Numbered from the stretch's first letter, positions 1-7,179 are shown. The stretch: 8,573 nt of DNA from Gemmatimonadota bacterium (GCA_020348925.1 CP070758.1:3736374-3744946), one strand, 5' to 3'. Translations and numbers: made by a program. The notes: generated by a model not told the origin, from the sequence alone.

Positions 1-3000
1 ACGTGAGGAATACGTCCGACGGGCATTCCAACATAGTGCCTTTAATGGGGACGGATATCATGTGCCAACAATCCGGAGAAAAAGAGAGCGTGTCCGTCCT
101 CTGGATGCACTCAATATGTGTCAGTGTTGTATCACGCTCGAAGATATTCCCCACCTTATCCCCGATGACGACGAGATACGTAATCGGCTCGCCGGTTTCA
201 AACGGAATATCGCTCAGATCGTCTGTTAAAAGAACAGGCGATGCGAGACCAATACTATCAAAACAGCAGTCCTCAATCGGTTCAAGATCATTAAAGAGAG
301 TATCCACGAGTGTCGTATCGCTGTTCATAATCCTGTACAACTCATAGAAGTCCGTGCCACTTCCCAGACCGCAATTCTCCCCCGTATCATAATCGCTGGG
401 ATCATCAAAAGAGACATGAATCTGACACCCGTTCACAACATTATAGATCGGTTCGTCCGGCCGAAGCGTAGGTCTCTTTCGATCGACTCTGAACGATCGG
501 GGCGCTGAAGGGAGAGAATGGCTGCCGTCGGAACCGATCCCCCTGACGCGGAAAAACCATTTCTTATTGTCCCCAAAAACCGTGCGATCGGACAAATCGA
601 GTGGTCGCGAGGAGCACGTTCCATCAACACAGGAGACGGTATCGATTCGATCGACATAAAATTCGAAGACCGGATAATCCCGCGTCGAATATTCAACCAC
701 ATATTCATCGACCTCTTGCATGGATTCCCAGGATAGGACCAATGGTGCTGAAGCGGGCACATAGATATCGGAAACGAGAGAACAGGGTCGAGCGTGTCCG
801 GAAGCGATGAATGGGTTCAAGGTATCGCACACGATCGAGACGTTTTGCTTATCGTTGGACGTATTTCCGGCAAAATCGAATGTCAATACGGCATACGTAT
901 AATCGCACAGGTCTCCTGTATCGTCCGGCATGGTTTGGGGGCCTCCATCGCAGGCCACGACAACTTTGCTCGAAGAATCGACCCACGATCTGTACCAGGC
1001 ATAGTGGAGCGTGTCGACAACGACACCATCTTTTAATATAAAGTAGCCTTTGACATCGTTCGGCCTCAGAATACCATCGAGATTCCATTCGAGCTTCGTG
1101 AAAAAGGAAACGCAATCGACTCTGTTTCCTTCATTTTGAACAAACGGAAAAAATTCGCTGAACACACCATCTATTATTTCCACCCGCAGGTCCACCGAGG
1201 GAGGTGGTATCGGATCCTGCCAGCAGCACACGGTGTCCGACCAGGCGCTCTCATTCCCGACGGAGTCCTTCACTTGTATCGTATAATAATATTTCTCCCC
1301 GGACAATGGAGGCTGATCCGGCTGGTCCGGAACCGTCACACACCGGTCTTCGTACCACAGGCTTGTCCAGGTCATCGACGGTAACCATCGATCGCTTCTC
1401 GACCAGGCCACTCTGAAACTGTCCGACGATTCCAACGTATCGGGACACCTGCAGACCGTGTTCGTGTCCCCTCGATGCCAGCAGGTATCATTGCGACACT
1501 TCCAAAATCCGCAGAAGGGCTCCACGATCCCGTTGGCCCAGCAGGAATCGTCCGCGCAGCTCCAGCATACGCTGTCAGCCGCCGAATTGCACAGTAAAAT
1601 TTCGGGCTTCGCTGGTGTCGTGCAATCACACGCGGCGGGCGCATCCGCCCGGACCCATTCCCCCCGACCGAACCTGTCAACCAAGGAGACCCTGTAATCG
1701 TAATAGGTACCATTCTCCAATCTGAGAGGATGTCCCATCGGCAGACGGTAGGATGTATCCACAACGCATAATTCCGTGTTCCCGGTAAAGGGGATCGGTC
1801 CCAGAACCGGTTTCAAATCCAACCAGAGTTCCGATCCGTGTTCGGCTCTCTCAATTGCAATACTATCAGGAAAATAGCACTCCCCGGCCTGTGGCTCCTC
1901 CCAGCACAGGGAGATCGAACAGCCTGCTCTCGCCAGGGTCCTCACATTCTTGACCGTGCACATTGTCGTTTCAAAATCGACAAACAGGCTGTCAATATTG
2001 GACCAGCAACTCCAGACATCCGGACACTGAACTTTCGTCTGCTTGAGCCGATAGTAGAGGGTATCCCGGGCAGGGATACAGCGGGCCATATAGAGGGACA
2101 GCAGGTCGTGCACCCACTGGCTTTCGTCCGTCAGGAGAGAATCACATTTCGAACCAGGACTGAAGCTCTTGGCACGTGCACACTCGATATAATATATGAA
2201 GTCTTTCCCGTTCGTTCCGCCCCAATCAACCGTACAAACTGGTGCGGACTCGCTCACAAACCGGGGAACCGGAGCACACAGTTTTCTGGTCCACGTCTGC
2301 ACAATGGGAACGATCTTCCCTGTTTCCCGCGAGTTGCCGACACAATCAACCGGGTCGACCCTGTAGTTGTATTCCGTGCAGAAATCATTATCAAACCTGA
2401 TAGCAAACCTGTCGCAATAGCTGAACAAATCCTTCTCACAGTCCCGCACGATGATGGTATCGACGGTGTCTGTTCCCACCCATCGTACGATTCGAAACCA
2501 GCACACACCGCACGAGTCATCAGTAGTACATTCCCCCTCGGGGTAGGTCCACGTTAAACAAATGTCGGCGCTTCGGTCATAGCTCGAGCACGGTTTGCTG
2601 ATCTCCAAACCCGATACATCATAACGGGGAGGTGTATGATCCTGGTTCGAACAAACCGTATCGGAAAAGAGGGTGCTCTTTCTATCGTTTTTATAGATCG
2701 ATCTTATCCTGTAACAATAGATACCCCCCGAGGAATGATCCACGGTCTGGTCGTTGAGCGCAACATTGACGGTCACACTGGTGTCAAAGACGCCGGTCCC
2801 ATACGGTTCTTTATTCCACTGAATTTCATACCCAACGGCTTCCTCCACGGGTTGCCATTGGAGCATCCGGCTCAAGCCTCTGGTACAGGTCGGGAGAGGA
2901 TCCACAGGCACCGCCTGATAGTTATTATCGGTGTGGCAAAATCCCGTAGAATCATTGCCCTCTTCCCTTCTATTCCCGGCATGGTCTATGGGAATGACAA

Positions 3001-3739
3001 TATATCGGTATGTATAATTCCAGTTCAGATACTCCCACTCATCGATGTATCTGAGCGTCGCGCAATCTTCCGCGCAGTCGGCCCCGTCCAATGTATAACA
3101 GTAGGTTCGCCATCTGTCACCCTTTTTCTTGGTAACACATTTCGAGAGACTCGAGTCGACGCGGGTAAAGGCAATTGTGTCCGTCATCGTAACCTGGGCG
3201 TTCTGTCTCTCACGTCTCACGATCTCATAATTGGTTATATCATTCAGAACGACCGTTTCCCCTGGCCCTGTTGTATCTTCCACCGCTTGCCAGAGAAGCT
3301 CGATACTTCCATTGGGCAACGCGTTGCATGCAATCCAGGTCACGGGGTCAGGTGGGATACCGTCCGCGACGGCTGTTATTTTGAACTCGGTTCCCGGGAT
3401 GATCTTTCCGGAATAATCGATGAGTTGAATTGTGTAATAATAAGGAGTATCATCATCGAGCGACACCCTGTCATCTCTGTAATTATTCAGATGTGATGGG
3501 ATATCGGCCACGTGGACGCCAGCCTGTTCAGCATCCGTGGCCCGGGCAATCCGAAAATACTCTGCCTGACCCTTAACGTTTTCCGGAATCTGAAATTGTA
3601 ATACGATATCCCCGTTTGATTTGGATTGGGCCTGGCACCATTCATTTTTTGCACTGAGAGTATTCTGAAAAATAAAGAGAAAAGATACGGCGGCGATGAA
3701 AACAGGGGTTATAGTACAACTTATTTTGAAGCGTCTCAT
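1..3739 (-). CDS. Large secreted Cys-rich protein with about ten FN3-like modules (3' end beyond window)
   Basis: The frame is open without interruption for 1246 codons from ATG at 3739 to the window edge, so the C-terminus is missing. The N-terminus is a Sec-type signal peptide: basic MRRFK, a hydrophobic stretch at about 9-28, and likely cleavage after LSA (residue 30). The mature part is a chain of about ten fibronectin-III-like beta-sandwich modules. They are recognised by the recurring F/G-strand pattern Y-x-Y-x-(I/V)...D..GN at about residues 98-111, 241-257, 338-352, 455-470, 559-567, 677-695, 814-834, 945-961, 1059-1078 and 1183-1198. There are about 60 Cys (near 5%), which suggests many disulfides outside the cytoplasm. 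At 1219-1231 the sequence SFSPDCWHMISVP matches the W-N-x-I-S-x-P pattern that often follows FN3 repeats near the C-terminus of secreted proteins in candidate phyla. A GGGGAG ribosome site lies 7 nt before the start (3752-3747). Such proteins usually act in adhesion or surface structure; no enzyme domain is visible. FN3 assignment is by pattern, not profile search. Confidence 0.88.
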   Translation of the reverse strand, partial: MRRFKISCTITPVFIAAVSFLFIFQNTLSAKNEWCQAQSKSNGDIVLQFQIPENVKGQAEYFRIARATDAEQAGVHVADIPSHLNNYRDDRVSLDDDTPYYYTIQLIDYSGKIIPGTEFKITAVADGIPPDPVTWIACNALPNGSIELLWQAVEDTTGPGETVVLNDITNYEIVRRERQNAQVTMTDTIAFTRVDSSLSKCVTKKKGDRWRTYCYTLDGADCAEDCATLRYIDEWEYLNWNYTYRYIVIPIDHAGNRREEGNDSTGFCHTDNNYQAVPVDPLPTCTRGLSRMLQWQPVEEAVGYEIQWNKEPYGTGVFDTSVTVNVALNDQTVDHSSGGIYCYRIRSIYKNDRKSTLFSDTVCSNQDHTPPRYDVSGLEISKPCSSYDRSADICLTWTYPEGECTTDDSCGVCWFRIVRWVGTDTVDTIIVRDCEKDLFSYCDRFAIRFDNDFCTEYNYRVDPVDCVGNSRETGKIVPIVQTWTRKLCAPVPRFVSESAPVCTVDWGGTNGKDFIYYIECARAKSFSPGSKCDSLLTDESQWVHDLLSLYMARCIPARDTLYYRLKQTKVQCPDVWSCWSNIDSLFVDFETTMCTVKNVRTLARAGCSISLCWEEPQAGECYFPDSIAIERAEHGSELWLDLKPVLGPIPFTGNTELCVVDTSYRLPMGHPLRLENGTYYDYRVSLVDRFGRGEWVRADAPAACDCTTPAKPEILLCNSAADSVCWSCADDSCWANGIVEPFCGFWKCRNDTCWHRGDTNTVCRCPDTLESSDSFRVAWSRSDRWLPSMTWTSLWYEDRCVTVPDQPDQPPLSGEKYYYTIQVKDSVGNESAWSDTVCCWQDPIPPPSVDLRVEIIDGVFSEFFPFVQNEGNRVDCVSFFTKLEWNLDGILRPNDVKGYFILKDGVVVDTLHYAWYRSWVDSSSKVVVACDGGPQTMPDDTGDLCDYTYAVLTFDFAGNTSNDKQNVSIVCDTLNPFIASGHARPCSLVSDIYVPASAPLVLSWESMQEVDEYVVEYSTRDYPVFEFYVDRIDTVSCVDGTCSSRPLDLSDRTVFGDNKKWFFRVRGIGSDGSHSLPSAPRSFRVDRKRPTLRPDEPIYNVVNGCQIHVSFDDPSDYDTGENCGLGSGTDFYELYRIMNSDTTLVDTLFNDLEPIEDCCFDSIGLASPVLLTDDLSDIPFETGEPITYLVVIGDKVGNIFERDTTLTHIECIQRTDTLSFSPDCWHMISVPIKGTMLECPSDVFLT

Positions 3740-3826
3740 TTTCCAACTCCCCTCTCTCAATTTTTCACCATCAAATCTGGCGTTCCCTCATTGGGCGCTC
3801 GCATGGTACCACTATTGAAATTGAAT

Positions 3827-3853
3827 ACTATAATAAAGAAACTAATTTGTCAA
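3827..3853 (-). promoter_or_regulatory. Probable sigma70-type promoter of the FN3 gene
   Basis: On the minus strand there is a perfect -35 box TTGACA (3853-3848). It is followed 15 nt later by TATAGT (3832-3827), which matches TATAAT at five of six positions. A 17-nt spacing to TAGTAT is an alternative with a weaker box. The start of transcription would fall near 3820, giving a leader of about 80 nt before the ATG at 3739. The site sits in the 156-nt gap between the upstream operon and the FN3 gene, so the FN3 gene is probably transcribed separately. Confidence 0.6.
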
Positions 3854-3854
3854 G

Positions 3855-3871
3855 AAAAAAATATATTTTTT
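3855..3871. promoter_or_regulatory. A/T palindrome next to the -35 box, UP-element-like
   Basis: Positions 3856-3871 form a perfect 16-bp palindrome, AAAAAATATATTTTTT. On the minus strand it lies two bases upstream of the TTGACA box. A-tract/T-tract DNA directly upstream of -35 is typical of UP elements bound by the RNA polymerase alpha subunit. The same block follows the stop of the gene ending at 3896, so it might also act as a weak end signal, but the stem has no G/C pairs. Confidence 0.45.
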
Positions 3872-3895
3872 AAGCAATAATATTGTTATATGATT

Positions 3896-4609
3896 TCACG
3901 GATTTCCGCTCTCCAAATATCGATTGATTGCCCTGAGGGTTGCTATGACAGAAGCCAGGTGAACTTCATCTCGTATACAAGCAGACCCTGAAACACTGAC
4001 AGTCTCTTGTATACAAGAAGATCCTGAGACGCTGACAGTCCCTTCATTGAGAATAAGGGTGAGTAACACAACAACCAAATTTTTTTCGCAGAGTTCGAGA
4101 AATTTTGTCCCTATCACTGCACCACTAACAACTTCGGGTAAAAGCTCCAAAGCTGCATGAAGTGCAGTCTCGGCCGACAGTCGGATAACGTTTTCAGTGA
4201 GATATGCTCCGCTTTTAGTGCACTCCGTCTCATTAACTTCCGGTGATGACATCACTGTTCTCTTCAATCTCACAAGAATCGTAAATTGTCCTTTCCCAAC
4301 AGATGTTATGTCAGCACAGACCAATCCAATCTTCGATTCAGATTTCGATAAAGCACCTGATTCAATAATTTTCTCTGGCTCTACTGAAATAAGGATATCC
4401 CCGGCCAATAGTGGAACTCTCTCCTTTGCGGCGGAGCGAATCGCTTCTCGAAGGATTCGAATATCAATACCCGATTTAGGAACAACCTTTAATTGATAGC
4501 CACTCTCTGTTCTTTTAACCGTTGCATGAGCAACACCGTTGACTTCGAGCGCTGTTTTCAGAATGATGTCCAAGATGCCATCAGGGATGTTATTTTGAGT
4601 ACTCTCCAT
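3896..4609 (-). CDS. Uncharacterised cytosolic protein, paralogue of the preceding gene, with internal 12-residue duplication
   Basis: This encodes 237 residues with no signal peptide or membrane segment. I do not recognise a named family. It aligns along its length with the 217-aa product encoded at 4680-5333. The N-terminal beta-alpha-beta module (about 18-77) has an NGV turn matching PGV in the paralogue. Two beta-rich units follow, each ending in a helix: RLSAETALHAALELL near 143-157 and a last helix with LRAINRYLE (225-233) matching LDAVNRYID. Residues 191-202 (TVSVSGSSCIQE) are repeated almost exactly at 203-214 (TVSVSGSACIRD), adding a strand-and-loop absent from the paralogue. The ATG is forced by an in-frame stop just upstream (TAA, nine to seven bases before it), but no good ribosome site precedes it; the gap from the upstream gene is 70 nt. 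It probably shares a transcript with the cyclase and its paralogue. Its function is unknown; tandem beta-alpha units suggest a ligand-binding or regulatory role (speculation). Confidence 0.85.
   Translation of the reverse strand: MESTQNNIPDGILDIILKTALEVNGVAHATVKRTESGYQLKVVPKSGIDIRILREAIRSAAKERVPLLAGDILISVEPEKIIESGALSKSESKIGLVCADITSVGKGQFTILVRLKRTVMSSPEVNETECTKSGAYLTENVIRLSAETALHAALELLPEVVSGAVIGTKFLELCEKNLVVVLLTLILNEGTVSVSGSSCIQETVSVSGSACIRDEVHLASVIATLRAINRYLESGNP
3973..4044. repeat. In-frame 36-bp tandem duplication
   Basis: Two adjacent 36-base copies (3973-4008 and 4009-4044) both begin GTATACAAG and match at 31 of 36 positions. The period is exactly 12 codons, so the reading frame is kept and the encoded repeats differ only at S/A and Q/R. 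The substitutions show that the duplication is not brand new. Confidence 0.9.
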
Positions 4610-4679
4610 CCTATTTTAAAAATTTAGATAGTGAACACAACTTCTCATTAATCAAAAAGATTACATCTTCTTGAAAACT

Positions 4680-5333
4680 TCAATTATTCAGGAGAACATC
4701 GATATACCGATTGACAGCATCAAGAATTGCCCGAATAACAGCTTCGCAATCATCTCCTCGATTCAGCGCCGCCCCGCAGTGTATTCTCTCGCCTCGGTAT
4801 GAAATAGTAATCAGAGAAATAATAATCTCTTTATCTTTTATCTTCATACGCTCTATTTCTCTCACAACAAGACGACCCTTTCCGGGAATTAATTTCGTAA
4901 GTGCTTCCCGTGTTGCCTCACCGGCAATTTTCAGTCTTTCTTCCCCATCGAATGCTCCCTCAGCATGTCCTGTTACTTCGTTCTCACGATATTTTAACGT
5001 TACGTCAACACCATAGCTATTCATTGTACTCCGGATATGCACGCTGAGCAACTCAATTCGGACTTTCGGCGTCTCGATCTGCTGTCCCGCCATTGTAAAA
5101 TGTATATTTTCTTCTCGAATCTCAATACCTTTCCGGTTGTGAAGAAGCGTTCGTATCTCATTGCTTGCCCTTCTCAAATCGACACGCTCCGCTCTAACGA
5201 CACAGTGATACTCTCCGGAATGCTGCCAAACCTTAAGGCATATCACCCCTGGGATTTCTTCAATGAGTTTGCAAATATTTTCATCTTCTGTTGAATTGTT
5301 CTGGCTCCACTGATCATTTTCATTATATACCAT
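4680..5333 (-). CDS. Uncharacterised cytosolic protein, first of a paralogous pair
   Basis: This encodes 217 residues with no signal peptide or membrane span. The first 18 or so residues are polar and probably disordered. A beta-beta-alpha-beta module follows at about 20-80 (IPGVICLKVWQ, EYHCVVRAE, a helix LRRASNEIRTLL, then a strand at NIHF). The rest is an internal duplication of a beta-beta-beta-alpha unit, at about 91-150 and 153-212. The two closing helices are LKIAGEATREALTKLI and CEAVIRAILDAVNRYI. The layout (short PGV module plus two such units ending in a DAVNRY-like helix) resembles unnamed conserved hypothetical proteins I associate with other bacterial phyla; I cannot give a family name. 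A ribosome site AAGGA lies 7 nt before the ATG. The cyclase stop is 33 nt upstream, which points to one operon and a role linked to c-di-GMP signalling (inference). Confidence 0.87.
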   Translation of the reverse strand: MVYNENDQWSQNNSTEDENICKLIEEIPGVICLKVWQHSGEYHCVVRAERVDLRRASNEIRTLLHNRKGIEIREENIHFTMAGQQIETPKVRIELLSVHIRSTMNSYGVDVTLKYRENEVTGHAEGAFDGEERLKIAGEATREALTKLIPGKGRLVVREIERMKIKDKEIIISLITISYRGERIHCGAALNRGDDCEAVIRAILDAVNRYIDVLLNN

Positions 5334-5366
5334 CTCTTCATCCTTTATGCCTTATATATTCTTAAC

Positions 5367-6545
5367 TCAGTTTTCAGATTTGGAGGTTTCTTTAAAAATA
5401 TCAGAGTATTTTGCAATATCTCCATCCTCCGTATAACCGAACACTATATTCTTATGTTTTCTCTTAACCTTTTTCCTGGATTTGCTTATACCCTTTGCTC
5501 CATATAAAGCGTCAAAAGCACATTCTTCAAACTTAGGAGCGCTGGAAACATCATTTGGATTGCGATATGTAGCAACTCCTATAGATATTGTAAGTTTTAC
5601 TTTTTCTTCTACACTCTTCTTTTTGAGTTTTACAGGAGTATTCTCAACCTCTTTTCGAAGTTTCTCTGCCCGCTCCAAAGCCCTCTCGTGATCCATATTA
5701 GGAGCAATGACTCCAAATTCGTCTCCGCCTATCCTTGCTTTTGTATCATTTGGCCTGAACCTCTTTCTTATTTTACTGGCAATAAACTTCAGCGCTTTAT
5801 CTCCTTCTGAATGGCTATAGGTATCATTAATCAGCTTAAAATCATCTAGATCAATTATTATCTTTGAGATAGAATTTTTCCCTTTGCGGTCTTGGTGCCG
5901 ACTGGTCCTTCTGCGATACTCATTCCATAGATTTATTAACGTAATTTCAAAATATCTTCTATTATAAAGACCGGTAAGAGGATCTCGAAAGGAACCTTCA
6001 ATCATTTGAAGAATCCGAGCTACGAGAACTTTGACAAGACCGAGAGAAACAAAAGGTTTTTTAACAAAAAAGAATGCACCTTTTTCGATTACCTCTAACG
6101 TCCACTCTGAAACTTCCTCATCAACTAAGACAATAACTTCGGTTTCCGGATGATCACGCTTTATCTCTTGTAATAGACGAATTCCTGTTTCCTTTCGTGG
6201 CCTGCTCGATTCATATTCTGGAAGGAACAAATCAAGCAGAACAACATGATGAGGACAATCCTTCCAGAGTCTTCTGTAATACTCTGCCGTAGTTGCCGTA
6301 TGAATGTTTATTCTTCGTTTTATCTTTCTCCGCCCTCTGGGAAAAACCATTTTAAAAGAAATTTTCCCCTCGTAAACCCAACAATCAGGAATCATATCGT
6401 CATATTCAAGAATACTTTCATAAGGTTCCCTGAAATTCTTAACCATTTTACCATCAAACAAACGGACTAAGTCATCGCGTACTTCTTTGTCCTGCGGTTC
6501 CCTAACTTTGTGTAATATTAGCAGATAACAATCAATCTTTTTCAT
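5367..6545 (-). CDS. Diguanylate cyclase with degenerate receiver-like N-terminal domain
   Basis: This 392-residue cytosolic protein is predicted to make c-di-GMP from two GTP. The C-terminal GGDEF domain starts at DPLTGLYNRRYF (188-199). It contains IDLDDFKLINDTYSH (231-245) with the metal-binding Asp region, the active-site signature GGDEF (273-277), and LTISIGVATY (318-327). An RxxD inhibitory site is present six residues ahead of GGDEF (R264, D267), so product inhibition is likely. Residues about 1-180 look like a receiver: VVLLDLFLP places the phospho-acceptor at D105, and KKP at 162-164 supplies the conserved Lys. The first strand LLILHK lacks the usual acidic pair, the switch Thr is replaced by Val (about 141), and extra residues separate the first strand from D105. 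Regulation by phosphorylation is therefore doubtful. A tail GYTEDGDI (370-377) follows the catalytic domain. AGGAG lies 9 nt before the ATG. It is first in a likely operon with two uncharacterised genes. Confidence 0.94.
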   Translation of the reverse strand: MKKIDCYLLILHKVREPQDKEVRDDLVRLFDGKMVKNFREPYESILEYDDMIPDCWVYEGKISFKMVFPRGRRKIKRRINIHTATTAEYYRRLWKDCPHHVVLLDLFLPEYESSRPRKETGIRLLQEIKRDHPETEVIVLVDEEVSEWTLEVIEKGAFFFVKKPFVSLGLVKVLVARILQMIEGSFRDPLTGLYNRRYFEITLINLWNEYRRRTSRHQDRKGKNSISKIIIDLDDFKLINDTYSHSEGDKALKFIASKIRKRFRPNDTKARIGGDEFGVIAPNMDHERALERAEKLRKEVENTPVKLKKKSVEEKVKLTISIGVATYRNPNDVSSAPKFEECAFDALYGAKGISKSRKKVKRKHKNIVFGYTEDGDIAKYSDIFKETSKSEN

Positions 6546-6564
6546 TACCTTTTTCTCCTACAAA

Positions 6565-6663
6565 TCAATTATGGCTGGTCGCCTGTTCTTCAGGAGGATC
6601 CTTCGATTTTCTAATCTCATGTAAGTTATGCGTAAACTCCTTTTCAATCCCTTGAGTCAGCAT
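6565..6663 (-). CDS. Possible 32-residue leader ORF ahead of the cyclase operon
   Basis: ATG at 6663 opens 32 codons ending TGA at 6567-6565, only 19 nt before the cyclase ATG and just ahead of its ribosome site. The product begins MLTQGIEKEF, is charged and helix-prone, and reads like real protein (acidic and basic residues mixed, PPEEQ near the end). It may be a small protein, a leader peptide coupled to the cyclase, or the remnant of a longer gene. A GAGG lies 12 nt before the start, which is too far for a strong ribosome site. No known family was recognised. Confidence 0.3.
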   Translation of the reverse strand: MLTQGIEKEFTHNLHEIRKSKDPPEEQATSHN

Positions 6664-6795
6664 GGTCGATACAAACCTCACTCACGCAGGGGGATCCCAC
6701 ATCCAAGCCACGTATATGACTCATCATCTTCACCAGTCCAGAAATTCCTTATCTCGTGATATAATGAAACAATTTCTCACTCCTCGAATAGTCCG

Positions 6796-6935
6796 AAGGA
6801 ATGAGGCTTTTTTTCGAAATAAAGCCAAGAAATCCCTCTTCCGAAGCCTGGGAAGAGAATCGCCCTGAGGGCTTTCGCGATCCCGACACGACAGGTGGCA
6901 CTCATGACCACCTGTAACTCCCGATTGCCGTCGTG
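6796..6935. repeat. Cluster of four inverted repeats (REP-like)
   Basis: Four stem-loops follow one another. GGCTTT/AAAGCC at 6805-6826 has a 10-nt loop. CTCTTCC/GGAAGAG at 6836-6857 has an 8-nt loop. GCCC/GGGC sits inside ATCG/CGAT at 6859-6881. ACAGGTGG/CCACCTGT at 6891-6915 has a 9-nt loop CACTCATGA, and CACGAC/GTCGTG (6887-6892, 6930-6935) flanks it. Clustered palindromes between genes are typical of REP/BIME elements. They could stabilise RNA, end transcripts or be mobile repeat copies. Confidence 0.6.
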
Positions 6936-6990
6936 ACAACAGATGTTAAATTGTAAGAGTATAAAAATTAAAAGGATTAAACATCAGCAA

Positions 6991-7031
6991 GCCGGCCGGT
7001 GCCCGATGCTTTGTGGCATTCATGACCCGGC
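6991..7031. repeat. GC-rich hairpin sharing a 15-mer with the cluster upstream
   Basis: GCCGG (6995-6999) pairs with CCGGC (7028-7032 region), enclosing an inner ATGC/GCAT stem. The segment GTGGCATTCATGACC (7013-7027) matches GTGGCACTCATGACC (6895-6909) at 14 of 15 positions. This marks both as relatives of one repeat family although their stems differ. Confidence 0.5.
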
Positions 7032-7161
7032 GGAGAATAGGGCTCTCCTGACCATATTCCTCGCCCACCGAATATCTTGCGAGTTCCACTCTTTCTATAG
7101 AATGTGCTCCCTCAAGAGTTTCCATAGCTAACACTACCAAGATGATTTTTCACCTACAACT

Positions 7162-7179
7162 GAATTTTGATTAAAATTC
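7162..7179. repeat. Perfect 7-bp A/T hairpin
   Basis: GAATTTT (7162-7168) and AAAATTC (7173-7179) form a perfect stem around the loop GATT. On the minus strand it lies about 30 nt downstream of the promoter-like boxes at 7239-7211, so it would be near the 5' end of any transcript from there. No T-run follows, so it is not a typical terminator. Confidence 0.45.

Noticed and set aside
433-762. Minus-strand frame of 109 codons near the window start
   Set aside because: It is a shifted frame of the FN3 gene. Careful reading of the five-base G run near 538-542 (CGTCAGGGGGATCGG) shows the FN3 frame continues, so there is no frameshift here.
1372-1764. Minus-strand frame of 130 codons, rich in Arg, Pro and Gly
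   Set aside because: It is out of frame with the FN3 gene and has the composition of an off-frame translation. The FN3 frame is open throughout and encodes the Cys/Trp-rich insert there.
1838-3496. Long plus-strand open frames (239 codons at 1838-2557 and 286 codons at 2636-3496)
   Set aside because: They lie antisense to the FN3 gene, have no recognisable domain, no ribosome site and no coherent composition. The minus frame has a signal peptide and repeated FN3 patterns across the same DNA.
6730-6939. 69-codon minus-strand frame over the hairpin cluster
   Set aside because: The translation simply reads through the inverted repeats; no protein-like features.
6946-7140. 64-codon minus-strand frame with TTG start (METLEG from the inner ATG)
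   Set aside because: It ends inside the GC-rich hairpin repeat, lacks a clear ribosome site and matches no family. It is kept only as a note to the upstream promoter.
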